Assembly (NCBI RefSeq): GCF_001457415.1
Contig: NZ_LN881724.1
Span: 2,108,001-2,172,000 of the forward strand
From: Gorillibacterium timonense
GTDB taxonomy: Bacteria > Bacillota > Bacilli > Paenibacillales > NBRC-103111
DNA: 64,000 nt
Direction: 5' to 3'
Position 1 is the stretch's first letter. Every line of letters starts with the position of its first letter. The translations under genes were made by a program, and so were the position numbers. Below are positions 46,023 through 54,390 of this stretch, one piece after another. The notes below the pieces were generated by a model. That model saw only the letters and a list, made by a program, of their open reading frames with translations, was not told the DNA's origin and did no database searches.

Positions 46023-46559
46023 ATGAATCGAGCGGTATTTCTCGATCGGGACGGTGTGATCAACGAATGCCAAACCGACCGTGTGCGTCACGTGAATCAT
46101 CCTCACCAGCTGTTCCTGTTCCCGGGCGTACCGGAGGCGATCAAAGCATTAAACGATGCCGGCTACTTGGTTTTTGTCGTAACCAATCAAGGCGGGATCG
46201 GGTTTGGTTTTATGAAGGAAGCGTCGCTGCATGCCATTCATGAACGCATGACAAAGCTTCTCTTGGAAAAGGGAGCGATTCTCACCGACATCGCTTATTG
46301 CCCGCATCGTCCGAAAGCGGGCTGCGAGTGCCGCAAGCCGAAACCGGGCATGCTAAAACGTCTAGCTGAAAAGCATGCCATCGACATGTCCGCCAGCATC
46401 ATGGTTGGGGACCGGGATACGGACATCATGGCTGGCCGGGCTGCTGGCTGCAAGACGGTTCGAATCGGAGCTCCAGACCTGGACGCCGACCATTCCGCAC
46501 CAAGCTTGGCGGAAGCGGTACCTTGGCTTCTCGGCCAACTCGTACGCTGTCAACCTTAG
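46023..46559 (+). CDS. gmhB: HAD-IIIA phosphatase, GmhB-like
   Basis: The 178-aa enzyme has HAD motif I FLDRDGVINE, motif II VVTNQGGIG, the zinc-binding loop CPHRPKAGCECRKPKPGM and motif III/IV MVGDRDTDIMAG. This is the set seen in D-glycero-D-manno-heptose 1,7-bisphosphate phosphatases and close histidinol-phosphatase-like enzymes. The biological substrate in this organism is not certain. It is divergent from the DegV pair. Confidence 0.85.
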   Translation: MNRAVFLDRDGVINECQTDRVRHVNHPHQLFLFPGVPEAIKALNDAGYLVFVVTNQGGIGFGFMKEASLHAIHERMTKLLLEKGAILTDIAYCPHRPKAGCECRKPKPGMLKRLAEKHAIDMSASIMVGDRDTDIMAGRAAGCKTVRIGAPDLDADHSAPSLAEAVPWLLGQLVRCQP

Positions 46560-46635
46560 CCGTGTGGATACGAAGCGGCGTCAATCGTTATGAAAAGTGG
46601 GTTGAACAAGAATAGCGGTGACGGAAACGGATTGA

Positions 46636-46665
46636 TTGCAAACACTTGTTCGGTTCTGGTACAAT
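46636..46665 (+). promoter_or_regulatory. Promoter of the VOC-family gene
   Basis: TTGCAA (46636-46641), 18 bases, TACAAT (46660-46665), about 40 bases before the start codon. Confidence 0.6.
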
Positions 46666-46705
46666 AAAACCGCACGTAAATCCCAACCGAGGAGATGACG
46701 AAAGA

Positions 46706-47128
46706 ATGCTATCGATTACCGCTTACCTGACCCTGGATGGAACCGCCAAAGATGCTATCGCTTTTTACGAACAGGCACTGGGAGCGAAGGTGATTTCCCA
46801 GATGTCCTTTGGTGAAATGCCAGAGACCCCGGAATATCCGATCTCCGAGGATATCAAAGACCGAATCAGCCATGCCATGATTCAGATAGGCGAATCTCAG
46901 CTCATGTTCTCCGACACGTTCCCCGGTCAACCCGTCACTCCCGGCAATCTGATCAGTCTATGTATCACGGCTGACGGCTTTGAGAAATCCAAAAAGCTCT
47001 TCGATGCATTAGCCAATGGTGGACAAGTTCTCATGCCGTTCCAGGAGACCTTCTTCAGTCCCGGCTACGGCTCGGTCGTCGATAAATTCGGAGTGAACTT
47101 TCAAGTGTTCACCGAATCTAACCATTAA
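46706..47128 (+). CDS. VOC family protein (PhnB/glyoxalase-like)
   Basis: The 140-aa protein has the PhnB-like pattern: YLTLDGTAKDAIAFYEQALG, SHAMIQIGESQLMFSD, LFDALANGGQVLMPFQ and YGSVVDKFGVNFQV. I use the ATG at 46706 behind GAGGAG; an in-frame ATG at 46646 precedes the promoter. The fold binds metals and small molecules, but no reaction can be assigned. Confidence 0.9.
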   Translation: MLSITAYLTLDGTAKDAIAFYEQALGAKVISQMSFGEMPETPEYPISEDIKDRISHAMIQIGESQLMFSDTFPGQPVTPGNLISLCITADGFEKSKKLFDALANGGQVLMPFQETFFSPGYGSVVDKFGVNFQVFTESNH

Positions 47129-47133
47129 GTACG

Positions 47134-47170
47134 AAAACGGCTCCGGATGCGTTTCTTCCGGAGCCGTTTT
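47134..47170. terminator. Bidirectional intrinsic terminator
   Basis: AAAACGGCTCCGGA (47134-47147) pairs exactly with TCCGGAGCCGTTTT (47157-47170), followed by ATTTTTT. It serves the VOC gene and faces the end of the thiamine transporter operon. Confidence 0.9.
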
Positions 47171-47240
47171 ATTTTTTGGAAGGATAGGACTCCATCTCGA
47201 CCAGATCCATGGAACCCGAAATTCCGGGACTCCAGAGTGC

Positions 47241-48035
47241 CTAGCTCCTGTCCGCCTTCATCGTGAAATAGATGTCCTGCTTAAGCGATGCAAACTCTGC
47301 AAGCAAGGATATACCTTCCTTGCGCGGCCTTTCGAAGGGCACTTTTACTTCTTTCAGGATGTGAGTCGGTTTCTCGGAGAACACATAGATTCGGTCCGAT
47401 AGCAGGATGGCTTCATCTATGCTGTGTGTGATAAAAAGCACCGACCTTCTCTCCTGCTCCCAAATATCGAGAAGCCAGCGCTGCATATCGAGTCGGGTCA
47501 ATTCATCGAGCGAACCGAAGGGTTCGTCGAGGATCAACAGCTCCTGAGGGCTGAGCAGAGCTCGAACAAAAGACACCCGCTGCTTCATACCTCCAGACAG
47601 CAGATGCGGATAACGGTCCGCGTAATCGGCAAGTCCGGCTCTTTCCAGCCAGCGGTCCGCTTCTCTGCGCACCTCGCTTTTACGTCGGCCGGACAGCTCC
47701 TGGGACAGGATGACATTGTTTCGGACTGTCCGCCAAGGCAAGAGGGCGTGCTGCTGCGGCATGTAGCTGATATGCCCGACATCCCCCGTGATCTCGGTCC
47801 CATCCAGCAGAATGTGGCCGGAATTCGGCTTCAGCAAGCCGCCGATCAGGTGAAACAAAGTGCTTTTCCCCGAACCGGACGGCCCGATGATCGAGACGAA
47901 CTCCCCTTTGTCGACGTGAAGGCTGATTTCATTCAACACTCGTTCTTCGCGACCTCGGTCGCTGAAGGTCATGCTGATCCGGTCGATGGTCAGATGATCG
48001 TGTCTCTCCGACTTCGGATTTCCATTAGGATTCAA
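47241..48035 (-). CDS. thiZ: ABC transporter ATP-binding protein, thiamine-precursor uptake
   Basis: The 264-aa ATPase has Walker A GPSGSGKSTL, Q-loop YMPQQHALLPW, signature LLSGGMKQRV and Walker B LLILDEPFGSLD. This is the nitrate/taurine/NMT1-type ATPase. I place the start at TTG 48035, overlapping the permease stop (TTGA) and 7-8 bases after GGAAGGAGG. It is the last gene of the TPP-riboswitch operon. The ThiZ name rests on that context. Confidence 0.85.
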   Translation of the reverse strand: MNPNGNPKSERHDHLTIDRISMTFSDRGREERVLNEISLHVDKGEFVSIIGPSGSGKSTLFHLIGGLLKPNSGHILLDGTEITGDVGHISYMPQQHALLPWRTVRNNVILSQELSGRRKSEVRREADRWLERAGLADYADRYPHLLSGGMKQRVSFVRALLSPQELLILDEPFGSLDELTRLDMQRWLLDIWEQERRSVLFITHSIDEAILLSDRIYVFSEKPTHILKEVKVPFERPRKEGISLLAEFASLKQDIYFTMKADRS

Positions 48036-48808
48036 CGGCTGTCCTCCTTCCGGCTGACGGCTGGCCTTACGATCGCTTTTTCCAGTAATCCAACCAGCGC
48101 GAACAGGGCCATACTGATAAAGACAACCATGAAAATGGCGACGAACATCCGATCCGCCCGATAGGTGGCTTTGGCGTTCATCATGAAGACCCCGATCCCC
48201 TTCTCCGCCCCCATCCACTCGGAGATGACCGCTCCCATCACGCTGTAGGTTGCGGAGATTTTTAGCCCCGAGAAGAGAGCCGGCAGAGCATTTGGAAATT
48301 CCAGCTTGAAGAAGATTTGCCGCTTGTTTGCACCTGACATGCGAAAGTAATCCATCATGGCTTCATCGGTTCGGGCGAATCCTCCAAGCAGCGCGACAGA
48401 CACCGGGAAGAAGCAAACCAATGTGATGAGAATCAGCTTCGGCAAGAGGCCAAATCCAAACCAAACGACGAGAAGCGGAGCCAGTGCGACCGTCGGAATG
48501 TTCTGGGAGAGGATGAGCAGCGGATAGAAGCCTTCCTTCATTCCCGGAACGGCATGAAGCAGACAGGCGACCGCTATCCCGGTCAAGGACCCGACCGTAA
48601 ATCCGGCGAGCGTTATGCCAATCGTTGATTCCGTGTGCATCCATAACCGGGGAAATACATTTATCCCCTCGTGAAGGATCTGCAATGGACTTGGCAGAAC
48701 CCAGCCCGGAGTTGCGAACAGCGACACGGCTGCTTGCCACACGCAGAGGAATCCGGCGAATACCGCGAGGGGTGGCCAGATACCTCTGCTTAGTCGTTGC
48801 CTTCTCAT
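48032..48808 (-). CDS. thiX: ABC transporter permease, thiamine-precursor uptake
   Basis: The 258-aa permease has six hydrophobic segments and the coupling loop FRMSGANKRQIFFKLEFPNA typical of SsuC/ThiX-type permeases. It overlaps the thiamine-binding gene (ATGA) and the ATPase gene. Specificity for a thiamine pyrimidine precursor is inferred from the riboswitch and the NMT1-like binding protein. Confidence 0.85.
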   Translation of the reverse strand: MRRQRLSRGIWPPLAVFAGFLCVWQAAVSLFATPGWVLPSPLQILHEGINVFPRLWMHTESTIGITLAGFTVGSLTGIAVACLLHAVPGMKEGFYPLLILSQNIPTVALAPLLVVWFGFGLLPKLILITLVCFFPVSVALLGGFARTDEAMMDYFRMSGANKRQIFFKLEFPNALPALFSGLKISATYSVMGAVISEWMGAEKGIGVFMMNAKATYRADRMFVAIFMVVFISMALFALVGLLEKAIVRPAVSRKEDSR

Positions 48809-49098
48809 TCGTCGTACTTTTCCGTCAGCTTCTCGATGGAAGCTCCTGAAGGATTGTGGTAAATCTTCACCTGGGAGATCACATTCGGGCTGCCCATCTC
48901 GAGCATAGCCTCATTCATTTTCTTTACGACCGCCAGCAGCTCTTCAAAGCTGCCTTCCATCGTCGTCTCCAGTGGACCGACGCGATGCTTGATTCCCGCT
49001 TGCTGAATCACTTCGATCGCACGATCCACATAAGGGATAACATCTTCTCCATGCGGAGTCTTGGGAATGATTTGAATGGATAATAACGTATCGGCCAT
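48805..49098 (-). CDS. MTH1187/YkoF-type thiamine-binding protein
   Basis: The 97-aa protein is of the thiamine-binding DUF77 family (SIQIIPKTPHGEDVIPYVDR, HRVGPLETTMEGSFEELL). Such proteins bind thiamine or HMP in the cytoplasm and are often under TPP riboswitches. It lies 2 bases after the binding-protein gene and overlaps the permease gene by 4 bases. Confidence 0.9.
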   Translation of the reverse strand: MADTLLSIQIIPKTPHGEDVIPYVDRAIEVIQQAGIKHRVGPLETTMEGSFEELLAVVKKMNEAMLEMGSPNVISQVKIYHNPSGASIEKLTEKYDE

Positions 49099-49100
49099 GA

Positions 49101-50123
49101 TTAGTTCCCCTTTCCTTGTCCTGGCAAGAAATCATTCGTGAAGGCTTTTGCCGAGTCAAACGGCTTATCCAAAATCTTGTGTTCCTTCATCCAGTCGGCA
49201 TACCCTTGATATACCTCCAGCTTTTGAATCCCCCACTGAGAGGCTTCTGCCTTGTACTGCTTGCTGATCCATTCTTGGCTTGCCTTCACGAGCTTGGAGT
49301 CCAAATCGGGAGCCCCCTTGAGCAGCAAGTCAGCAGCTTCATCCGGATGCTCAATCGCAAAATCATAGCCTTGCGCGGTTGCCGCCATGAAAGCTTTGAC
49401 GGTATCGGGATTATCCTGAATCATCTTCTCATTAGTGACGAGAAGAGGCGTATAGTAATCGAGCTTGGGCGAGAAGTCCTTCATGTAGATCATATCGAGC
49501 GGTTCGTTTCGCAGCTCTGCTTCGATCCCGGTCCACCCATAGTAAATCCATGAAAAATCGACATCTCGTTTCACGGCGGTAAAATAATCGGCCGAGCCGA
49601 TGTTTATGACCTTAACCGTCGAGGAATCCGCATGATCCGCTTCCATCAGCGTCTGCAAAATCGCCGTCTCCGACGGACCGCCGAAGCCGCCGTACGTTTT
49701 GCCGGCGAAATCCTTGGGGGACTTGATGTTCTTCGCAACCGGAGCCGCAAAACCGGATGTATTATGCTGGATGACGGCCGCAAGAGATACAAGCGGAACC
49801 CCTTCCGTACGAGCATAGGTCAAGCCTTCCTGATAGCTGATGCCGAATGGAACTTCACCGGAGGCTACCATGGTATCCGCTCCCGCTTCTCCCGGCTGAA
49901 TGATCGAGACGTTCAAACCCTGTTCTTCATAGTACCCTTTTTCCTTGGCTACATACAGGCCGGTATGATTGGTATTCGGAGTCCAATCCAGCACCACCTT
50001 GACGTCTTTCAGCTCTTTCTTGCCATCACCTGCAGATTTGGCTCCATTCTCTTGTCCGCAGCCGGCAATGACCAGTGCCAACGCGATCACCATCGAAGCT
50101 GTGGCATAGCTTTTTCTCTTCAC
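49101..50123 (-). CDS. thiY: NMT1/THI5-like substrate-binding lipoprotein
   Basis: The 340-aa lipoprotein has a signal peptide with lipobox ending IAGC and the THI5-like pattern VVLDWTPNTNHTGLYVAKEK, YGGFGGPSETAILQ and GWTGIEAEL. It would bind a thiamine pyrimidine precursor (HMP or formylaminopyrimidine) outside the cell for the permease encoded downstream. It is the first gene after the TPP riboswitch and terminator. Confidence 0.88.
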   Translation of the reverse strand: MKRKSYATASMVIALALVIAGCGQENGAKSAGDGKKELKDVKVVLDWTPNTNHTGLYVAKEKGYYEEQGLNVSIIQPGEAGADTMVASGEVPFGISYQEGLTYARTEGVPLVSLAAVIQHNTSGFAAPVAKNIKSPKDFAGKTYGGFGGPSETAILQTLMEADHADSSTVKVINIGSADYFTAVKRDVDFSWIYYGWTGIEAELRNEPLDMIYMKDFSPKLDYYTPLLVTNEKMIQDNPDTVKAFMAATAQGYDFAIEHPDEAADLLLKGAPDLDSKLVKASQEWISKQYKAEASQWGIQKLEVYQGYADWMKEHKILDKPFDSAKAFTNDFLPGQGKGN

Positions 50124-50212
50124 TTGTTTCTCCCTCTCCTTCTTCTCACTTGGCTTGTTCGTGATCCGGAGATGCTGGGAGCATGCCGGTTGCCGGGCTT
50201 ATTCGCACGTAA

Positions 50213-50240
50213 TAAAAGCCGTGCGGAATAACCGGACGGC
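50213..50240 (-). terminator. Expression-platform terminator of the TPP riboswitch
   Basis: GCCGTGCGG (50218-50226) pairs with CCGGACGGC (50232-50240), one mismatch, and on the minus strand TTTTATT follows. It lies between the aptamer and the thiY-like gene, so TPP binding would cause early termination. Confidence 0.8.
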
Positions 50241-50249
50241 TTACATACC

Positions 50250-50347
50250 CATGCTATTCTCTACGCTGGCATTACCCAGATCAGATTTCCGGTCAGCGAC
50301 ACAAGGTCGCAATCTCAGCCTGACTTCATCAAGCTCCCGGTGCCTAT
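50250..50347 (-). promoter_or_regulatory. TPP (thi-box) riboswitch
   Basis: On the minus strand the conserved blocks ACCGGGAGCTTG, GGCTGAGAT, GACC and CTGATCTGGGTAATGCCAGC then GTAGAGA appear in order, the standard THI aptamer. It controls the four-gene transporter operon through the terminator at 50213-50240. Confidence 0.95.
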
Positions 50348-50362
50348 GAAATTGTTGCTTCT

Positions 50363-50391
50363 ACCATAGCGCTTTTTACTCGATATTGCAA
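50363..50391 (-). promoter_or_regulatory. Promoter of the thiamine transporter operon
   Basis: TTGCAA (50386-50391), 17 bases, TATGGT (50363-50368) on the minus strand, just ahead of the TPP aptamer. Confidence 0.6.
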
Positions 50392-50407
50392 GCCCACCGG
50401 ATTGCTG

Positions 50408-52762
50408 CTAGCGGTTCTTCGCGGTGAAGATTGACTTCGTGATCCAGAGCCCTTCTTCCAAGACTGGGGCCGGAAGCGGGCGGCTGATGAGATAGCCTTG
50501 CGCCAAATCGCAATTCCGCACGATCAAATCGTTCAGCTGGACCTCCGTTTCCACGCCTTCCGCCACGACCTTCATGTTTAGATTGTGAGCAAGATCGATG
50601 AGGGTCCCGATGATCAGTTGGTCCTTCATGTCCCGATGCATTTCCTGTATGAAGGAACGATCAATTTTGAGCGTATCGAATGGAAAATGTTTCAAGTAGC
50701 TGAGCGAGGAATAACCGACGCCAAAGTCGTCAATGGAAATCCGCACTCCAATCTCTTTCAATTCCCCCAGCAGTCTCATCGTCCGGTTGGTATTCTGCAA
50801 GAGAATCCCCTCGGTGATCTCAAGCTCCAGCAGCTGCGGGGAAAGGCCGGTATCCGCCAATACAGACCGCACCGTTTGAATGATATCATCGCTTAGGAAT
50901 TGGACGGATGACAGGTTCACAGACATGGAAATCGGAGGATACCCTTGAGCTTGCCAAGCTACACACTGCCGACACGCTTCGCGCAGCACCCACTCCCCGA
51001 TTGGGATAATAAGCCGGCTTCGTTCTGCCTCCGGGATGAAGTTGGCGGGTGAGACGCTCCCGAGCTCGCTGTTCGTCCAGCGAATCAAAGCTTCTACGCC
51101 AATGACTTCTCCGTTGATCAGATCAAGCTGAGGCTGATAGACCAGTGAAAATTCATTTTTCTCCATCGCTTTGCGAAGGTTGGTTTGGAGTACGACTCGC
51201 TCTTCAATCACTTTCTGAAGCTCCGAGGAATAGAGGCAATACCCGTCGCCTCCCGAATCCTTGGCTTTATACATGGCGGTATCGGCATTCTTGACGAGGG
51301 TTTGCGAATCCAATCCGCTGTCCGGGTAGAGGCTGATCCCGATGCTGGTTGTGATGTAGACATCTTGTCCATTCAATAGAAACGGAGCCGCGAGCGAATA
51401 CCGGATCGACCGGGCCACGCGGATGCATTCTTCTTCCCCTTGAATTCTGGATAGCAGGACGGTGAATTCATCGCCGCCTAAGCGGGAAATAAAGCTGCTG
51501 CTCTGAATGGCCTCCAGCAGCCTTCTCGAAACCTGCACGAGCAGGTTGTCTCCGCTGTGATGCCCTTGAGTATCATTGATGTACTTGAATTGATCCAAAT
51601 CCAGATAGAGCAAGCCAAAGCGGCCTTCGGTCGATTCGGCGATCTCCAGTAATTCGCCCAATTTCTTGTGAAAATACGCGCGGTTCGGCAATCCCGTTAC
51701 GGAATCGAAGTAAGCCATCCGGTGAATGATCCGTTCAGCTTCTTTATCGGCCGTTCGATCCTTGGCAATTCCATATGCCCCTACTACCCGATTGTCTACG
51801 ATGGTAGGTCCGCTTGTTATATCAAATTCCCGGAGAATCCCATTTTTGTGGTAGATGGTTAACGGGAAGTTTTGAGGCTTGCCAGTTTGGAGCTGTACCA
51901 ATCGCTCATGAAAGCGATCCACCTCCAGAACATGGAATGCCTGGTCGAATCTCTTGTTAAGGACATCCGATTCCTTGTAACCGAGATTTTTCTCCAACAT
52001 GGGATTCGCGCTTGTGATGCGTTGCTCCATATCCATGGTAAATACGATGTCGGGATTTTGTTCGAATAGGGATTTATATCGCTGGTTGCTCTCTTCAAGG
52101 AGCTGATTTTGCTTCGTCATCGAATTATTGTAGCGATTGATAATGGTCATCACAATGATAGCAAAGATAATTTCGACCATCTGATAGGTATGGTTAACCT
52201 GATAAACGATCTTCAAAAACAAAATTAAGCCGAACATAAACGGCAATTGCAGGTTCCAGATTTGTCTGAAATTTATTTTTTCTTTTGATACACTGACTGA
52301 TTTTGTGATTAATGTCCGAATAATGATATTGGCTACTTCAAAAACGCCATAGCATAGAATTGCTTTTATCAAAAAAGGTGTATTGTCGAAGATGTAAATC
52401 GCAAGCCAACTCATTAGTGCGGATATGTAAATCATTCCGAAGTTAGAGAACATGCGAAACCAATTTATTTTTTTGCGATTTGGAGTCCATATGACAAAGA
52501 AGGCGATAACGGACATAATAATCGCCGCTATACTGGCATTCAAATCGTATTCAAACAGAAGAAAAACAATCATGATTCCGCTTCCAGTAAACGAAAGACT
52601 TCCGGGGAACATAATAGGAACGATTTGAAACAGAATAGCAAATAACAGGAATATAAGGATATTATTCCAATCACTTAGATGGAACATATAGTAAATAAAG
52701 TGAATACAGGCTGCCAGCCCAAAAGCAAACAATAAGTTCGTGACAAGATTTTTATCTTTCAT
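50408..52762 (-). CDS. Membrane PAS-GGDEF-EAL protein, c-di-GMP turnover
   Basis: The 784-aa protein has about seven to eight N-terminal membrane segments (residues 1-215), then a PAS domain (RYKSLFEQNPDIVFTMDME), a GGDEF domain with intact RLGGDEF and an EAL domain with VEALIRW. The EAL part also has LELEITEG, IDDFGVGYSSLSYLKHFPFD and VAEGVET, so phosphodiesterase residues are present. Both activities are possible; in such tandem proteins one often regulates the other. A tiny transcription unit precedes it (52848-52997). Confidence 0.93.
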   Translation of the reverse strand: MKDKNLVTNLLFAFGLAACIHFIYYMFHLSDWNNILIFLLFAILFQIVPIMFPGSLSFTGSGIMIVFLLFEYDLNASIAAIIMSVIAFFVIWTPNRKKINWFRMFSNFGMIYISALMSWLAIYIFDNTPFLIKAILCYGVFEVANIIIRTLITKSVSVSKEKINFRQIWNLQLPFMFGLILFLKIVYQVNHTYQMVEIIFAIIVMTIINRYNNSMTKQNQLLEESNQRYKSLFEQNPDIVFTMDMEQRITSANPMLEKNLGYKESDVLNKRFDQAFHVLEVDRFHERLVQLQTGKPQNFPLTIYHKNGILREFDITSGPTIVDNRVVGAYGIAKDRTADKEAERIIHRMAYFDSVTGLPNRAYFHKKLGELLEIAESTEGRFGLLYLDLDQFKYINDTQGHHSGDNLLVQVSRRLLEAIQSSSFISRLGGDEFTVLLSRIQGEEECIRVARSIRYSLAAPFLLNGQDVYITTSIGISLYPDSGLDSQTLVKNADTAMYKAKDSGGDGYCLYSSELQKVIEERVVLQTNLRKAMEKNEFSLVYQPQLDLINGEVIGVEALIRWTNSELGSVSPANFIPEAERSRLIIPIGEWVLREACRQCVAWQAQGYPPISMSVNLSSVQFLSDDIIQTVRSVLADTGLSPQLLELEITEGILLQNTNRTMRLLGELKEIGVRISIDDFGVGYSSLSYLKHFPFDTLKIDRSFIQEMHRDMKDQLIIGTLIDLAHNLNMKVVAEGVETEVQLNDLIVRNCDLAQGYLISRPLPAPVLEEGLWITKSIFTAKNR

Positions 52763-52847
52763 ATGTTCCTCGGAATGGATAGATTATTTTACACAAAAAG
52801 ATTAAATCCATTATCGCAGATAATCGTTATTTTTAGTAGATAAAAAT

Positions 52848-52875
52848 AAAAATCAGGCTGGTTAGCCTGATTTTT
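52848..52875. terminator. Intrinsic terminator between the 15-aa ORF and the GGDEF-EAL gene
   Basis: AAAAATCAGGCT (52848-52859) pairs exactly with AGCCTGATTTTT (52864-52875) around GGTT. On the minus strand T runs follow. It lies 5 bases after the stop of the 15-codon ORF. Confidence 0.85.
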
Positions 52876-52880
52876 GTCAC

Positions 52881-52928
52881 TTACGGTCCCCAATAGAGAG
52901 TCAACAAAGAGATAAGTCCGAACAACAT
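52881..52928 (-). CDS. Tiny 15-residue hydrophobic peptide ORF
   Basis: ATG at 52928 to TAA at 52881-52883 encodes MLFGLISLLTLYWGP. AAGGGAGGG lies 6-7 bases before the start. A consensus promoter (52969-52997) and a perfect terminator (52848-52875) bracket it, so the whole unit is about 120 bases. The product is hydrophobic and could insert in the membrane. It may be a leader peptide for the downstream GGDEF-EAL gene, a small membrane peptide, or part of an attenuator. No family is known to me. Confidence 0.45.
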   Translation of the reverse strand: MLFGLISLLTLYWGP

Positions 52929-52968
52929 ACTTAGCCCTCCCTTTTTAAGTTTTCTACTTCCTTAAACC

Positions 52969-52997
52969 ATTATACTAGACCATATATTACCTAACAA
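52969..52997 (-). promoter_or_regulatory. Near-consensus promoter of the 15-aa ORF
   Basis: TTGTTA (52992-52997), 17 bases, TATAAT (52969-52974) on the minus strand, with the start codon about 35 bases after the expected start site. Confidence 0.75.
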
Positions 52998-53182
52998 GAG
53001 CCTAATCGGAATTTTTTTACAGTATCGCCATGCTTTATTTATAATCTGTCACAATTATTCGAACTTTGAGGAGCGCATAAATATACAATGCTATAAAACT
53101 GCAAAAGACCCTCGCCTTTTTGAGAGCAAAAAGACGAGAGCCTTCCATTAGAGAGCGATCATTCTACTCCGTCGTAGACGGA

Positions 53183-54298
53183 TTACTTCAGATTCTCCGG
53201 ATTTAGCACATCCAGCTCCGGAAGAACGAAACGGCCGTCCTTGCGGATCAGCTTGCCGTCAAACCAGATTTCTCCCCCGCCGTATTCGGGACGCTGAATG
53301 GTGACCATGTCCCAGTGAACGGACGATTTGTTGCCGTTGTAGGCATCGTCATAGCAGGTTCCGGGAGTGAAATGGAAGCTGCCGTCGATCTTCTCGTCGA
53401 ACAGGATGTCCTTCATCGGTTCGCGGATAAAAGGATTCACTCCGATGGCAAATTCGCCGATATAGCGTGCGCCTTCGTCGGTATCAAGGATTTTGTTCAG
53501 CCGATCCGTGTCGTTGGCCGTCGCATGAATGATCTTGCCATCCTTGAATTCAAGCCGGACATTCTCAAAGGTGAAGCCATCATATGGCGTCGGAGCATTA
53601 TGTGAAATCACACCATTAACGGAATCGCGCACCGGCGCGGTGTATACTTCTCCGTCCGGAATATTCATTTCGCCTGAACACTTGATGGCTCCGATGCCTT
53701 TAATGGAGAACGTCAGATCCGTACCCGGACCCTTCAGCTGAACTCGATCCGTACGGTCCATGAGCTCCTTGAGCGGGTCCATCGCTCGGGACATTTTGGC
53801 GTAGTCGAGCAAGCATACCTTGAAGTAAAAGTCCTCGAATGCTTCCGTACTCATGGACGACAGCTGCGCCATGGAAGGAGTCGGATAACGGAGCACGACC
53901 CATTTGGTTTTCTTGATCCGCGTTTCAAAATGAACCGGATGGGTGTAGAAGGAGGAGTACATACGCAGATTCTCAGAGGGAACGTCGGACAGCTCGGTGA
54001 TATTCTCGCCGCCGCGCACCGATATGTAAGCTTGCATCTGTTCCATCTGATGATTGTCAATCTCCGCCCAGGTACGAATCTGTTCTTCGGCTGCATCGAG
54101 CAGCAATGCGCGAGTGACCTTCGGGTGACGCAGATTTACATAAGGATAAGCTCCGGCGAGGCGAACCGCTTTGACGAGCTCCGCGACAAGGGGAGTATCG
54201 ATTCCCGTAGCTTCAATCAGAACGTTCTCGCCAGGTTCTGCCTTAATGGAATAGCCGACAAGGCCTTTGGCCAATTGGGTCAATCTTGGATCGAACAT
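53183..54298 (-). CDS. Aminopeptidase, M29 family (AmpS/AmpII-like)
   Basis: The 371-aa metallopeptidase has the M29 pattern: ENVLIEATGIDTPLVAELVK, the metal-ligand SGEMNIPDGEVYTAP with FENVRLEFKDGKI, GARYIGEFAIGVNP, and HFTPGTCYDDAYNGNKSSVH followed by WDMV. It removes N-terminal residues from peptides in the cytoplasm. The start lies at an ATG behind AGAAGGAA. A weak hairpin at about 53110-53137 may end the transcript. Confidence 0.94.
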   Translation of the reverse strand: MFDPRLTQLAKGLVGYSIKAEPGENVLIEATGIDTPLVAELVKAVRLAGAYPYVNLRHPKVTRALLLDAAEEQIRTWAEIDNHQMEQMQAYISVRGGENITELSDVPSENLRMYSSFYTHPVHFETRIKKTKWVVLRYPTPSMAQLSSMSTEAFEDFYFKVCLLDYAKMSRAMDPLKELMDRTDRVQLKGPGTDLTFSIKGIGAIKCSGEMNIPDGEVYTAPVRDSVNGVISHNAPTPYDGFTFENVRLEFKDGKIIHATANDTDRLNKILDTDEGARYIGEFAIGVNPFIREPMKDILFDEKIDGSFHFTPGTCYDDAYNGNKSSVHWDMVTIQRPEYGGGEIWFDGKLIRKDGRFVLPELDVLNPENLK

Positions 54299-54390
54299 GC
54301 TTCAATTCCTTCTTTCTGTACGGTGGATAGAGGGCCATAGCCCCATCTATTCTAACACGAATCGTTGGAATTAGCAGTCCAATCGCACCG

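Noticed and set aside
52881..52928. 15-aa peptide as a type I toxin
   Set aside because: It is shorter than known type I toxins, no antisense promoter or antitoxin RNA is visible, and the charged tail usual for such toxins is missing.
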